Below are positions 1 through 8,683 of a stretch of 38,722 nucleotides of DNA, piece after piece. The translations under genes and the position numbers were made by a program. This DNA is from Plantactinospora alkalitolerans (lineage in GTDB: Bacteria > Actinomycetota > Actinomycetes > Mycobacteriales > Micromonosporaceae): assembly GCF_015690345.1 (NCBI RefSeq), contig NZ_JADPUN010000137.1:1-38722 (forward strand), read 5' to 3'. The notes beneath the pieces are model-generated. The model was not told the DNA's origin, did no database searches, and saw nothing but the letters and a program-made list of their open reading frames with translations. Every line of letters begins with the position of its first letter. Position 1 is the stretch's first letter.

Positions 1-113
1 GTGATGGTGGCGGCGGCGGAGGCGGGGGCGGTGGGTCCGGCGACCATGCCGGCGACGAGCAGCACGAGACCGCTGACAGCGGCGAGCGTGCGGAGCGGGG
101 ACGGTCCGCTCAT
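1..113 (-). CDS. Secreted protein, N-terminal fragment (runs off the window)
   Basis: Only the first 37 codons are present. The ATG at 113-111 follows a GGAAGG-like ribosome binding site. The product starts MSGPSPLRTLAAVSGLVLLV and continues to an APASAAA-type signal peptidase I site, which is a clear Sec signal peptide. The gene lies 56 bp downstream of the galactanase on the same strand, so it is probably cotranscribed and may be another extracellular enzyme or binding protein of the galactan locus. The mature protein is outside the window, so its function cannot be read. Confidence 0.75.
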   Translation of the reverse strand, partial: MSGPSPLRTLAAVSGLVLLVAGMVAGPTAPASAAATI

Positions 114-169
114 GATTTCCTTCCTTCCGTCGGAGGGATCGGTCGCCGGCTCCCGGAGTGGTCGCCGGC

Positions 170-1786
170 CTACCGGTTCGGGCTCACCGAGTCGCCGAGC
201 ACCCGCAGCGCGGGCAGGGCCCGGCCGGAGTAGTCGAACAGGGCCTGGTTCTCCCAGCCGTCACCCGAGGCCGGGTCGGCCGGATCCCAGCCGGCGCCGT
301 CGACGGCGGTCCAGGTCGGTTCCCAGTAGAAGACGCCGAGCGCGCCCGGCACGGCGGCCACCGTGGTGACCATGTCCCGGATCGCGTCGGCCTGGCCGTC
401 CGGGGTCGCCGGGTAGCCACCGGTCTGTTGCAACGAGGCGGTGAAGATGTTCGCCTCGTGGTCGTTCTCGGCCAGCGTGAAGCCGTACCCGGTCTCCACC
501 ACCATCACCGGCTTGCCGTACGCGCTCGTCAGGTCGAAGAGGTTGGCCTGGAGGTAGCCGAGCGGGCCGTGCCAGTAGGTGTAGTGCGAGACGGCGATGA
601 CGTCGAACGGGACGCCCCGGCTGACCGCGTTGTCGAACCACCAGCGGTGGCCGCCGTTGTTGCCGCCCTCGGCCAGGTGCAGGGCCACCCTGCTCCGGGG
701 TGAGGCATCGGTGACCGCCGTACTGGCGGTGGTGAGCAGCGCGGCCAGCCCGTCCCAGTTGTCCCAGCGCCCGTCCGGCCAGAGCATCCCGCCGTTGATC
801 TCGTTGCCGATCTGGACCATGTCGGCCGGGGTGCCCTGCCGGCGCAGGCTGCCGATCACGTCGTAGGTGTGGTCGTAGACCGCCTGCCGGAGCTGGTCGA
901 ACGGCAGGTCCGCCCAGGCGGCCGGCTTGAACTGCTTGCCGGGGTCGGCCCAGGTGTCCGAGTAGTGGAAGTCGATCAGCAACCCCATGCCGAGCGCGTG
1001 CGCCCGCCGGGCCTTGACGAGTACGTCGTCCCTGTCGCTGAACCCGTCGGCCGGGTTGACCCAGACCTTCAGCCGGGCGTAGTTGACACCGTTGGCCCGC
1101 AGGATCCGCAACGCGTCCCGGGGCGGGCCGGTACGGTCCCGGTACACCGCGCCGTGGTGCTCGTTCTTGGTCAGGTGTGACACGTCGGCCCCGGCGATCC
1201 GCAGTGCCGGGCCGCCGGCCGGGCCGTCTGTGGGGATGAAGCTCAGGTCGTCGAAGTTGGCCCAGTCCCCGGCGTTGCCGTCGGAGACGAGGTCGATCGT
1301 GCACCGGCCGGAGCTGACCCGGGTGGTGAGGGCGACCTGGACCCACCATTCTGCTCCGGTGCGGGGCAGGTCCACGCGCTCCGGTGCTCCGCCGCAGCCG
1401 TTGAGGGCGACGTGCGCGTCCCGCTGTCCGCCGCTGGCCCGGACCGACACCCGCAGCGTGTGGTAGCCCGGTCGGAGCCCGGTGAGCCGCTGTGAGGTCG
1501 CCACCCGGTACGGCTGGTCGGCCCAGTGGGCTAGTCGGTTCTCGCCGGAGCGGCCACCCGGCTCGACGTAGCTGGCGGATCGCTGGCCGTGCTCCGACCA
1601 GCCGACGGGTGACCCGTCCGCACCGGTCTCCTCGAAACCGGGGTTTCGCAGGGTGCCCGTCGGTACGGGAACTTCGGCGCCGGTCCCGGCCGCCGCTGGC
1701 GCCGCCTGGGCCGCCTGGGCCGCCTGGGCCACGATGAGGGCGGCGACCAGTGCTACGGCTCCGGACCTGAGTCTTCTCTGCGGCAT
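170..1786 (-). CDS. Secreted endo-beta-1,4-galactanase (GH53) with N-terminal binding-type domain
   Basis: Predicted extracellular arabinogalactan endo-beta-1,4-galactosidase that cuts galactan side chains of pectin into oligosaccharides. The 538-residue product has an alanine-rich signal peptide (about residues 1-35) and a beta-rich module from about 46 to 185. That module starts NPGFEE and ends FDDLSFIP, typical of CBM-like jelly rolls. The GH53 domain starts near 199 at GADVSHL. The acid/base glutamate is E329 in VQIGNEINGG and the nucleophile is E431 in VMVVETGYG. The ATG at 1786 is chosen over an in-frame start 31 codons upstream because it has a GAGGAG site and leads straight into the signal peptide. 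The gene lies downstream of the GH42 gene, with two LacI-type operators in its leader. It corresponds functionally to Bacillus GanB. Confidence 0.92.
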   Translation of the reverse strand: MPQRRLRSGAVALVAALIVAQAAQAAQAAPAAAGTGAEVPVPTGTLRNPGFEETGADGSPVGWSEHGQRSASYVEPGGRSGENRLAHWADQPYRVATSQRLTGLRPGYHTLRVSVRASGGQRDAHVALNGCGGAPERVDLPRTGAEWWVQVALTTRVSSGRCTIDLVSDGNAGDWANFDDLSFIPTDGPAGGPALRIAGADVSHLTKNEHHGAVYRDRTGPPRDALRILRANGVNYARLKVWVNPADGFSDRDDVLVKARRAHALGMGLLIDFHYSDTWADPGKQFKPAAWADLPFDQLRQAVYDHTYDVIGSLRRQGTPADMVQIGNEINGGMLWPDGRWDNWDGLAALLTTASTAVTDASPRSRVALHLAEGGNNGGHRWWFDNAVSRGVPFDVIAVSHYTYWHGPLGYLQANLFDLTSAYGKPVMVVETGYGFTLAENDHEANIFTASLQQTGGYPATPDGQADAIRDMVTTVAAVPGALGVFYWEPTWTAVDGAGWDPADPASGDGWENQALFDYSGRALPALRVLGDSVSPNR

Positions 1787-1866
1787 CGACAACGCTCCTC
1801 GGTGGACGCGAACAGGTGCGTAGGCGGCTCTGCCGAGCCGCCAACCCCGCCCACCAGCGCCGGAAT

Positions 1867-1880
1867 TGGGAGCGCTCACA
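1867..1880. promoter_or_regulatory. LacI-type operator 1
   Basis: TGGGAGCGCTCACA, a palindrome with 12 of 14 positions symmetric, about 80 bp upstream of the galactanase ATG. It matches three other sites in this locus and fits a LacI-family regulator such as the one at 7599-8627. The assignment to that regulator is inferred. Confidence 0.75.
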
Positions 1881-1945
1881 CATCAAAAAGTGCCATTATT
1901 AGCTGCAAAGGCGCTAGTTTCGAGCGCATGGTGAGCGATTGATGC

Positions 1946-1959
1946 TGTGAGCGCTCACA
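1946..1959. promoter_or_regulatory. LacI-type operator 2 (perfect palindrome)
   Basis: TGTGAGCGCTCACA is perfectly symmetric. It extends to a 16-bp palindrome at 1945-1960 with a flanking C and G. It lies 79 bp from operator 1, upstream of the galactanase gene and just past the stop codon of the beta-galactosidase gene. The arrangement suggests that galactanase has its own regulated promoter between the two sites. Confidence 0.8.
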
Positions 1960-2001
1960 GAACCATTGGTGTCCAACGATGTCAAGAGGGTGCGCCGTCG
2001 A

Positions 2002-4116
2002 TCAGGTGCGCAGGGCCCGTACCCCGCCGGCCGGAATCCGGAGCACGCCGTCGTGGAACGTGCCGTCGATCAGGTCGGTGCCGGACGCCGGCAGCTCCGC
2101 GTCCCGCTCGCCGTGGTTGATCGCGATCAGGAACCGGCGGCCGTCGGTGCCCGCCCGGCGAATCAGCTCGACGCCGTCCGGAACGCCGCCCGGCGGTACC
2201 AGGCCCGCGTCCCGGTACGCGGCCCGGAGCACCCGGGCGAGCCCGTCGGCGGCCAACCGGGTGGAGACGTACCACGCGTGTCCGGCGCCGAGGCGGTGCC
2301 GGGTGACGGCCGGACCACCGGCGGCCGGACCGTCCAGATAGCTCAGTACCGGCTCGGCCCCGTGCGGCAGCACCGCCTCGGTCCAGACCTGCCCGGTCAG
2401 CGTTCCCGCCGTGGGATCGGCCGGATCCGCCGGCCATCCGTCGGGTACCGGGGCAGCGGCGACGACGCCGCCCGGCCGGCCGAGTCGTACCGTCTCGCCG
2501 GCCCGCAGCGGCAGGAACTCCTCGACCGTCAGTCCGAGCAGGTCCCGCAACGCACCCGGATAACCCCCCGGATGTACGGCGTCGTCCGCGTCCACGATCC
2601 CCGAGAAGTACGAGACCAGCAGGGTGCCGCCACCGGCGACGTACCGGCGGAGGTTCTCGGCGGCCGCCGGTGTGGTCAGGTAGAGGCTCGGTACGACCAC
2701 CAGCCGGTAGTCGCCCAACGCCCGTTCCGGATGGACGAAGTCGACGGTGAGCCGGTCCCGCCAGGCCCGCTCGTAGTACGCCGCGATCCGCTCGCGGTAG
2801 TCGAGGTCGACCGACGGGCGCCAGTCGAGTTCCAGGGCCCACCAGGACTCCCAGTCCCAGAGCATCGCGACGTCGGCCAGGACCCGGGTGCCGCGCAGCG
2901 GTTCGAGCGCGGGCAGGTCGGCGCCGAGATCCACCACCTCGCGCCAGACCCGGGTCCCGGTCCCACCGTGCGGCAGCATCGCGGAGTGGAACTTCTCCGC
3001 CCCGAACCGGGCGGCCCGCCACTGGAAGAACAGCACCGCCTCGGCGCCCCGGGCCAGGTGCCCCAGGCTGTTGCGGCGCAGTTCCCCCGGCCGCTTGGCG
3101 ATGTTGCGCGGCTGCCAGTTGACCGCCGAGGTCGAGTGTTCCATCAGCAGCCAGGGCCGGCCTCCGGCGACCGCCCGGGTGAGGTCGGCGCACATGGCCA
3201 GCTCGATGTGGTTCTCCGGCTCCTCGGCCCGCAGGTAGTGGTCGTTCGAGACCACGTCCACCTCGGCGGCCCACCGCCAGTAGTCGATCGTCTTGCAGTT
3301 GGCGAGCATGAAGTTGGTGGTCACCGGTACGCCGGGGGAGAGGCGGTGCAGGATGTCCCGCTCGCGCCGGAAGTTGGTCAGGTGCGCGTCGGAGGAGAAA
3401 CGCAGGAAGTCGAGTTGCTGGGCCGGGTTGACCGCGGTCGGTGCGGCGAGCGGCGCTTCGATCTCGGCCCAGTCGCCGTACCGCTGGCCCCAGAAGGTGG
3501 TGCCCCAGGCGTCGTTGAGTCGGGCCAGTTCGCCGTAGCGGTCGCGGAGCCAGTCGCGGAACGCCGCCGCCGAGGTCTCGCAGTAGCAGAGCGCGTTGAC
3601 CCCGCCGTACTCGTTGTGTGAGTGCCACAGCACCAGGGCCGGATGGTCGGCGTAGCGCCGGGCCAGTTGCCCGGTGATCCGGGCGCTCGCCCGCGCGTAC
3701 CCGGGCGAGGAGGGGCAGAACGACTGCCGGGCGCCGCCGCCGAGGATGTTCCCGTGCCGGTCGACCAGCCGGGCCTCGGGGTGGAGCCGTCGGAACCAGG
3801 CCGGTGGGGCGGCGGTCGGGGTGGCCAGGTCGACCGCGATCCCGCCGTCGTGCATCAGGTCGAGCAGCCGGTCCAGCCAGCCGAACTCGAAGTTGCCCTC
3901 CGTCGGCTCCAGCAGGGCCCAGGAGAAGATGCCGACGCTGACCAGGTTCACCCCGGCGGTACGCATCAACTCGACGTCCTCGATCCAGACGTGCTCCGGC
4001 CACTGTTCGGGGTTGTAGTCGCCGCCGTACGCCAGGCGGTCCAGCCGGGGCAGTGGCCCGGCCCGGCCCGGTGCGTCCGCTGCGGCTGCCACGAGATGCG
4101 GGGTCTGGCTACTCAT
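2002..4116 (-). CDS. Beta-galactosidase, GH42 family
   Basis: Predicted cytoplasmic exo-acting beta-galactosidase that releases galactose from imported galacto-oligosaccharides. There is no signal peptide. The 704-residue protein starts near the family signature LAYGGDYNPEQWP. The acid/base glutamate is E169 in LWHSHNEYGG and the nucleophile is E326 in WLLMEHSTSAVNW, both in expected contexts. A trimerisation-type domain and a C-terminal beta domain follow, so the length is normal for GH42. The ATG at 4116 has a GGAGA site 8 bp upstream. An in-frame start 17 codons earlier would place the coding region over operator 3, so it is rejected. Divergent from the transporter operon and upstream of the galactanase, it matches the GanA role in Bacillus. 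Confidence 0.95.
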   Translation of the reverse strand: MSSQTPHLVAAAADAPGRAGPLPRLDRLAYGGDYNPEQWPEHVWIEDVELMRTAGVNLVSVGIFSWALLEPTEGNFEFGWLDRLLDLMHDGGIAVDLATPTAAPPAWFRRLHPEARLVDRHGNILGGGARQSFCPSSPGYARASARITGQLARRYADHPALVLWHSHNEYGGVNALCYCETSAAAFRDWLRDRYGELARLNDAWGTTFWGQRYGDWAEIEAPLAAPTAVNPAQQLDFLRFSSDAHLTNFRRERDILHRLSPGVPVTTNFMLANCKTIDYWRWAAEVDVVSNDHYLRAEEPENHIELAMCADLTRAVAGGRPWLLMEHSTSAVNWQPRNIAKRPGELRRNSLGHLARGAEAVLFFQWRAARFGAEKFHSAMLPHGGTGTRVWREVVDLGADLPALEPLRGTRVLADVAMLWDWESWWALELDWRPSVDLDYRERIAAYYERAWRDRLTVDFVHPERALGDYRLVVVPSLYLTTPAAAENLRRYVAGGGTLLVSYFSGIVDADDAVHPGGYPGALRDLLGLTVEEFLPLRAGETVRLGRPGGVVAAAPVPDGWPADPADPTAGTLTGQVWTEAVLPHGAEPVLSYLDGPAAGGPAVTRHRLGAGHAWYVSTRLAADGLARVLRAAYRDAGLVPPGGVPDGVELIRRAGTDGRRFLIAINHGERDAELPASGTDLIDGTFHDGVLRIPAGGVRALRT

Positions 4117-4131
4117 GCGGGATCTCCGAAC

Positions 4132-4145
4132 TGTGCGCGCTCCCA
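4132..4145. promoter_or_regulatory. LacI-type operator 3
   Basis: TGTGCGCGCTCCCA, one base away from the locus consensus TGTGAGCGCTCCCA. It sits 16 bp upstream of the beta-galactosidase ATG, where a bound repressor would block transcription leftward. It is exactly 100 bp from operator 4. Confidence 0.7.
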
Positions 4146-4203
4146 ACGGTAGTGCGCATGATTGCACACCGATCTACAAGGAGAGCAAGCACGAGATCCT
4201 CCC

Positions 4204-4232
4204 TTGACATGATCGACCGGGAGTCCAAGACT
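4204..4232 (+). promoter_or_regulatory. Promoter of the sugar ABC transporter operon
   Basis: A consensus -35 hexamer TTGACA (4204-4209), a 17-bp spacer and AAGACT (4227-4232) as -10. This is a housekeeping sigma-type promoter about 65 bp upstream of the binding-protein ATG. The -10 box touches operator 4, so repressor binding would cover the transcription start. Confidence 0.65.
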
Positions 4233-4245
4233 GTGAGCGCTCCCA
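4232..4245. promoter_or_regulatory. LacI-type operator 4
   Basis: TGTGAGCGCTCCCA overlaps the end of the -10 box of the rightward promoter, a classic position for repression of the transporter operon. It is identical to operator 1 read on the opposite strand. Confidence 0.78.
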
Positions 4246-4298
4246 GTTGTTTCTGTCCGATCTACCGCAGATGACACAGTGGAAACTGAGAGGTTGAG

Positions 4299-5600
4299 AT
4301 GAGCCGTTCGCTCGGCGCGAAGGTCCTGGCGTTGGTAGTCGGCGCCAGTCTCGTCGCCGCCTGCACCTCGAACTCGGACGACGAACCGGAGGAGCCCACC
4401 GGGCCGGTCGAGCTGACCTTCTGGTCCTGGGCGCCCAACATGGAGAAACTCGTCGACCGGTGGAACGCCGACAACCCCGGTACGAAGGTGACGCTGAGCA
4501 AGCAGGCCGGCGGCGCGGACATCGTCACCAAACTGCTCACCGCGGCCAAGGCGGGCAACCCGCCGGACCTGGCGCAGGTGGAGTACCAGTCACTGCCCAC
4601 GCTGGTCAGCAACGACGTCCTCGCCGACATCGCCGAGCAGGCCAAGCCGCTCAAGGACAGGTTCGCCGAGGGCACCTGGCAGCAGGTGACCCTGGGCACC
4701 GAGGCGGTCTACGCCCTTCCACAGGACGCGGCCCCGATGATGCTCTACTACCGCACCGACCTGTTCCAGCAGTTCGGGCTGACGGTGCCGAAGACCTGGG
4801 AGGAGTTCGCCCAGACCGCCCGGACCCTGCGGGGCAAGAGCCGGAAGCACCACCTGACCACGTTCTCCGCCGCCGACCCCGGATGGTTCGCGGGGCTGGC
4901 CCAGCAGGCCGGGGCGAACTGGTGGGGAATCGACGGCGAGTCCTGGCGGGTGAGCGTCGACGACGCGGCCACCCGGAAGGTCGCGGACTACTGGGGTGGC
5001 CTGGTCACCGAGGGCGTGGTCGACGGAAAACCGATGTACACCCCGGAGTGGAACAAGGCGCTCAACGACGGAAGCCTGTTGGCCTGGCCGAGCGCCGTCT
5101 GGGCGCCCGGCGTACTGACCGGCAACGCCCCCGACACCAAGGGCAGGTGGGCGATGGCTCCGCTTCCACAGTGGAGTGCCGGGGAGAACCGGACCGGCAA
5201 CTGGGGTGGATCCTCCACCGGGGTCACCGCCGCGTCGAAGCACAGGACGGCGGCGGTCAAGTTCGCCAGCTGGCTGAACACCGACGCGACCGCCACGGCG
5301 ATGCTGGTCCGCGAGTGCGCCGTCTACCCGGCGGCCCGGGACGCCCAGGCCGGTCCGGGCCTGGCCCAGCCGCCGGACTTCTTCGCCAACCAGGCCGACT
5401 TCTACCCGATGGTCAAGCAGATCGCCGAGACTGCGGCCGGGGTCACCTGGGGACCCAACGTCAACGTCACCTACCAGGCCTACCAGGACGAGTTCGCCAA
5501 GGCGATCACGGCCCGTACGCCGTTCAGCGGTGCGATCGAGGCGATGCAGTCGGCGACCGTGGCCGACATGAAGAAGAACGGCTTCACCATCGCCGGCTGA
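4299..5600 (+). CDS. Sugar ABC transporter substrate-binding lipoprotein
   Basis: Extracellular solute-binding protein of the family-1 carbohydrate type, expected to capture galacto-oligosaccharides made by the neighbouring galactanase. The 433-residue precursor has a lipoprotein signal peptide with lipobox LVAAC (Cys22) and an acidic linker. The mature part begins with the usual VELTFWSWAPNMEKLVDRWN strand-helix pattern and carries family blocks such as YRTDLFQQFGLTVPKTWEEF and a C-terminal helical region. The ATG follows a GAGAGG site. It is the first gene of an operon with two permeases. Substrate specificity is inferred from the flanking GH53 and GH42 genes; it plays the part of GanS in Bacillus. 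Confidence 0.92.
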   Translation: MSRSLGAKVLALVVGASLVAACTSNSDDEPEEPTGPVELTFWSWAPNMEKLVDRWNADNPGTKVTLSKQAGGADIVTKLLTAAKAGNPPDLAQVEYQSLPTLVSNDVLADIAEQAKPLKDRFAEGTWQQVTLGTEAVYALPQDAAPMMLYYRTDLFQQFGLTVPKTWEEFAQTARTLRGKSRKHHLTTFSAADPGWFAGLAQQAGANWWGIDGESWRVSVDDAATRKVADYWGGLVTEGVVDGKPMYTPEWNKALNDGSLLAWPSAVWAPGVLTGNAPDTKGRWAMAPLPQWSAGENRTGNWGGSSTGVTAASKHRTAAVKFASWLNTDATATAMLVRECAVYPAARDAQAGPGLAQPPDFFANQADFYPMVKQIAETAAGVTWGPNVNVTYQAYQDEFAKAITARTPFSGAIEAMQSATVADMKKNGFTIAG

Positions 5601-5668
5601 GTGCCGCGAACCGGCCGAGCGCCGGGAGCCGCTGAGTGCCGGGTACCGGCTGACCGAACGGAGAGTCG

Positions 5669-6598
5669 ATGTCAACGGCCACCACCCGGGCCGGCCGCCG
5701 GGGAAGGCGTACGGCAGCCCCGTACGCCTTCCTCGCCCCGGCGGTGATCCTGTTCGTCCTGTTCGTTCTCGTGCCGATCGGCTACGCGGCGTACCTGAGC
5801 CTGCGGAAGGTCCGGGTGTCCGGGCTGGGGCTCGGCCGGGGCGCCCGGACCGAGGTCTTCGCCGGGCTGGAGAACTACCGCGCGGCGGTCACCGACTCCG
5901 AACTCTGGTCCGGCGGGCTGCGGGTGCTCGGCTACGGGGCGCTGCTGGTCCCGATCATGCTTGGCCTGGCCCTGCTCTTCGCGCTGCTGCTGGACCGGCC
6001 CCGGGCCCGGCTCGGCCGGTTCGCCCGGACCTCGATCTTCCTCCCGTACGCGGTGCCGGCGATCATCGCCAGCCTGCTCTGGGGATTCCTCTACCTGCCC
6101 GCGACCAGCCCGCTCAACTATCTGCTGGCCCGGTTCGGCCTGCCGGAACCGGACCTGCTGGGCGGAGGAGCGGTCTTCTTCGCGGTGGTCAACATCGCAC
6201 TCTGGGGCGGCGTCGGGTTCAACATGATCGTGCTCTACACCGCGCTGCGGGCGATCCCGGCCGAGCTGTACGAGTCGGCCCGGCTGGACGGCTGTTCCGA
6301 GGTGCAGATCGCGTTCCGGATCAAGATTCCGCTGTTGGCGCCGGCGCTCGTGATGACCACGGTCTTCAGCATGATCGCCACCTTGCAGGTGTTCGTCGAG
6401 CCGATGGCGCTGAGGCCACTGACGAACTCGATCTCGTCGACCTGGACGCCGCTGATGAAGGTCTACCGCGACGCCTTCGCCACCGACGACCGGTACGCGG
6501 CCGCCGCCACCTCCGTGCTGATCGCGGCCGTCACCCTGGTGCTCTCCTTCGGCTTCCTGCGACTGGTGCAGAACCGGGCCTTCGGACAGGAGCGCTGA
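5669..6598 (+). CDS. Sugar ABC transporter permease (MalF-like)
   Basis: Inner-membrane permease of 309 residues with six predicted membrane segments; the first (about 17-39) is AFLAPAVILFVLFVLVPIGY. The EAA loop, which docks the ATPase, is visible as ELYESARLDGCSEVQIAFRIKIPLL. It begins 68 bp after the binding-protein gene behind a CGGAGAG site and ends one base before the start of the second permease, so the two are translated together. No ABC ATPase gene follows. Such importers in actinobacteria commonly borrow a general MsiK-type ATPase, which is the likely arrangement here. Confidence 0.9.
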   Translation: MSTATTRAGRRGRRTAAPYAFLAPAVILFVLFVLVPIGYAAYLSLRKVRVSGLGLGRGARTEVFAGLENYRAAVTDSELWSGGLRVLGYGALLVPIMLGLALLFALLLDRPRARLGRFARTSIFLPYAVPAIIASLLWGFLYLPATSPLNYLLARFGLPEPDLLGGGAVFFAVVNIALWGGVGFNMIVLYTALRAIPAELYESARLDGCSEVQIAFRIKIPLLAPALVMTTVFSMIATLQVFVEPMALRPLTNSISSTWTPLMKVYRDAFATDDRYAAAATSVLIAAVTLVLSFGFLRLVQNRAFGQER

Positions 6599-6599
6599 G

Positions 6600-7538
6600 A
6601 TGGCGACCGGAAGCGCCGGGAGCACCGCCACGGGGTCGGTGCCGACCACCCGAGCCACCGCGAACGAGCGGCCGGATCGGCCGGATCGGCGGGGTCGGCC
6701 GGATCGGCCGGGTCGGGCCCAGTTGGTGCCCACCGCCGTACTGCTGATCGGCGCGCTGTACTGCCTGCTGCCGGTCGCCTGGGTGCTGGTCGCGTCGACC
6801 AAGAGCGGGTCGACGCTGTTCACCAGCTTCACCTTCGCCCCGAGCACCTCGCTGGTGGGCAACCTGACCGACCTGTCGACGTACGGCGACGGGATCTTCT
6901 GGCGGTGGATGCTCAACACCGCCCTGTACGCGGGGGTCGGCGCGGTGCTCTCCGCGGCGGTTTCCGGGCTCAGCGGTTACACCCTGGCCAAGTACCGGTT
7001 CGCGGGCCGGTCGGTGTTGTTCAACGTGCTCCTCGCCGGGGTGCTGGTGCCGGGGATCGTCCTGGCCGTGCCGCAGTACCTGCTGCTGGCCAAGGTCGGG
7101 CTCACCGACACGTACTGGTCGGTGCTGCTGCCCAGCATCGTCAGCCCGTACGGCATCTACCTGGCCCGGATCTACGCCGCCGCGGCGGTTCCGGACTCGG
7201 TGATCGAGGCCGCCCGGGTCGACGGGGCGAGCGAGTTCGGGATCTTCCGCCGGGTGGCGGCGCCGATGATGGTGCCCGGACTGATCACCGTCTTCCTGTT
7301 CCAGTTCGTCGCCATCTGGAACAACTTCCTGCTGCCGTTCATCATGCTCGCCGACGACGACCGGTTCCCGGTCACGGTCGGGCTCTTCACGCTGCTCAAC
7401 CAGGGTTCGGCCCAACCGGCGCTGTACCGGCTGGTGATCACCGGTGCGCTGCTGTCGATCATTCCGCTGGTGGCACTCTTCCTGTCGCTCCAGCGGTACT
7501 GGCGGGTGGACCTGATCTCCGGATCGGTCAAGGCGTAG
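6600..7538 (+). CDS. Sugar ABC transporter permease (MalG-like)
   Basis: Second membrane subunit of the importer, 312 residues. About 40 N-terminal residues are a hydrophilic tail rich in Arg, Pro and Asp, encoded by a GC-rich repeat (about 6671-6716). Six membrane segments follow. The EAA loop is VIEAARVDGASEFGIFRRVAAPMM, and the family block AIWNNFLLPFIMLADDDRFPV is present. The start codon is one base past the preceding stop (TGAGATG), indicating coupling. The repetitive N-terminal tail is longer than in most MalG-type subunits and looks like a recent local expansion; it precedes the first membrane helix and probably does not affect transport. Confidence 0.9.
   Translation: MATGSAGSTATGSVPTTRATANERPDRPDRRGRPDRPGRAQLVPTAVLLIGALYCLLPVAWVLVASTKSGSTLFTSFTFAPSTSLVGNLTDLSTYGDGIFWRWMLNTALYAGVGAVLSAAVSGLSGYTLAKYRFAGRSVLFNVLLAGVLVPGIVLAVPQYLLLAKVGLTDTYWSVLLPSIVSPYGIYLARIYAAAAVPDSVIEAARVDGASEFGIFRRVAAPMMVPGLITVFLFQFVAIWNNFLLPFIMLADDDRFPVTVGLFTLLNQGSAQPALYRLVITGALLSIIPLVALFLSLQRYWRVDLISGSVKA
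6671..6716 (+). repeat. Short GC-rich tandem repeat in permease N-terminus
   Basis: Variants of CGGATCGGC repeat about five times, encoding alternating Arg-Pro-Asp and Arg-Gly-Arg. A related motif forms the 25-bp repeat at 34659-34783. Confidence 0.6.
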
Positions 7539-7598
7539 GCGAGGTGTGTCACAACCGCCGGTACCGCTGCCACCGGCCGACCCGGGGACAATGGCAGC

Positions 7599-8627
7599 GT
7601 GACCGCGCCTGATCGAAGCCGCATCCGCCGTCTCCGGCCCCGCCCGACCATGGACGACGTGGCGGCGGTGGCCGGGGTCTCCCGGGGAACCGTGTCCCGG
7701 GTGCTCAACGGGGGACACAACGTCAGCGGCCCGGCGCTGGACGCGGTCCACCGGGCGATCCGCAAGACCGGGTACGTGGTCAACCAGCACGCCCGGAGCC
7801 TGGTGACCCAGCGCTCGGACTCGGTGGCGTTCATCCTGTCCGAGCCGCAGGACCGGCTCTTCGAGGATCCGAACTTCAACATCCTGCTCCGCGGCTGCAC
7901 CCAGGAACTCGCCGAGCACGACATCACGCTGCTGCTGACCATCGCCGGCACCCAGGAGGACCGCAAGCGGGTCGGCCGGTACGTCACCGCCGGCCATGTG
8001 GACGGGGCGCTGGTGATCTCCACCCACGCCGGCAGCCCGCTGCTGGACGAGTTGGAGGAGCGCGGCCTGCCCTTCGTGGCCTGCGGTCGGCCACTCGGGC
8101 GGGAGCGGGACGTCAGCTACGTGGCCGCCGACGACCGGGGCGGCGCCCGGCAGATGGTCAGCTACCTGCGGTCCCGGGGACACCGGACGATCGCCACCAT
8201 CACCGGTCCGCTCGACACCTCCGGCGGGGTGGACCGGCTCGCCGGCTACCACGACGTACTCGGGACGTCCGATCCGCGTCTGGTGGTGACCGGCGACTAC
8301 ACGCACGCGGCGGGCGAGGCGGCGATGGAGCAGTTGCTGCGCCAGGTACCCGACCTGGACGCGGTCTTCGTCGGTTCGGACCTGATGGCCACCGGAGCGA
8401 TCGCCGCGCTGCACCGCGCGGGCCGGCGGGTGCCGGACGACGTCGCGGTCGGCGGCTTCGACGACTCCAAGGTCGCCACCACCTCCGTGCCCCGGTTGAC
8501 CACCATCGCGCAGCCGTGGGGCCGGATCAGTGCCGAGATGGTCCGGCTGCTCCTCAATCACCTGGCCGGCGACTCGTACGCGGCGGTCATCCTCCCCACC
8601 GAGTTGGTGGTCCGCGAATCCGCCTGA
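7599..8627 (+). CDS. LacI-family transcriptional regulator
   Basis: 342-residue regulator. The N-terminal helix-turn-helix reads TMDDVAAVAGVSRGTVSRVLNG (residues 17-38), followed by the hinge helix and a periplasmic-binding-like sensor domain with typical blocks VDGALVIST, GHRTIATITGPLD and DAVFVGSDLMATGAIAAL. It lies 60 bp after the permease genes in the same direction. The four TGTGAGCGCTCACA-type palindromes in this locus are the expected kind of LacI-family target, so it probably represses the galactan genes until a galacto-oligosaccharide binds. GTG at 7599 is used here. An ATG 17 codons in (7650), just before the HTH, is an alternative; neither has a strong ribosome binding site. Equivalent in role to Bacillus GanR. 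Confidence 0.92.
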   Translation: MTAPDRSRIRRLRPRPTMDDVAAVAGVSRGTVSRVLNGGHNVSGPALDAVHRAIRKTGYVVNQHARSLVTQRSDSVAFILSEPQDRLFEDPNFNILLRGCTQELAEHDITLLLTIAGTQEDRKRVGRYVTAGHVDGALVISTHAGSPLLDELEERGLPFVACGRPLGRERDVSYVAADDRGGARQMVSYLRSRGHRTIATITGPLDTSGGVDRLAGYHDVLGTSDPRLVVTGDYTHAAGEAAMEQLLRQVPDLDAVFVGSDLMATGAIAALHRAGRRVPDDVAVGGFDDSKVATTSVPRLTTIAQPWGRISAEMVRLLLNHLAGDSYAAVILPTELVVRESA

Positions 8628-8683
8628 CCCGGTAACCGGGGGTGGTCGCGAGACGACGGCGGCTATGACCTGGACGACAACGA

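Noticed and set aside
1787-1879. Longer N-terminus for the galactanase
   Set aside because: The ATG at 1786 has a GAGGAG site and starts a signal peptide; the extra 31 codons run over operator 1.
8628-8640. CCCGGTAACCGGG hairpin after the LacI gene
   Set aside because: Only a five-pair stem with a three-base loop and no T-tract; too weak to call a terminator.
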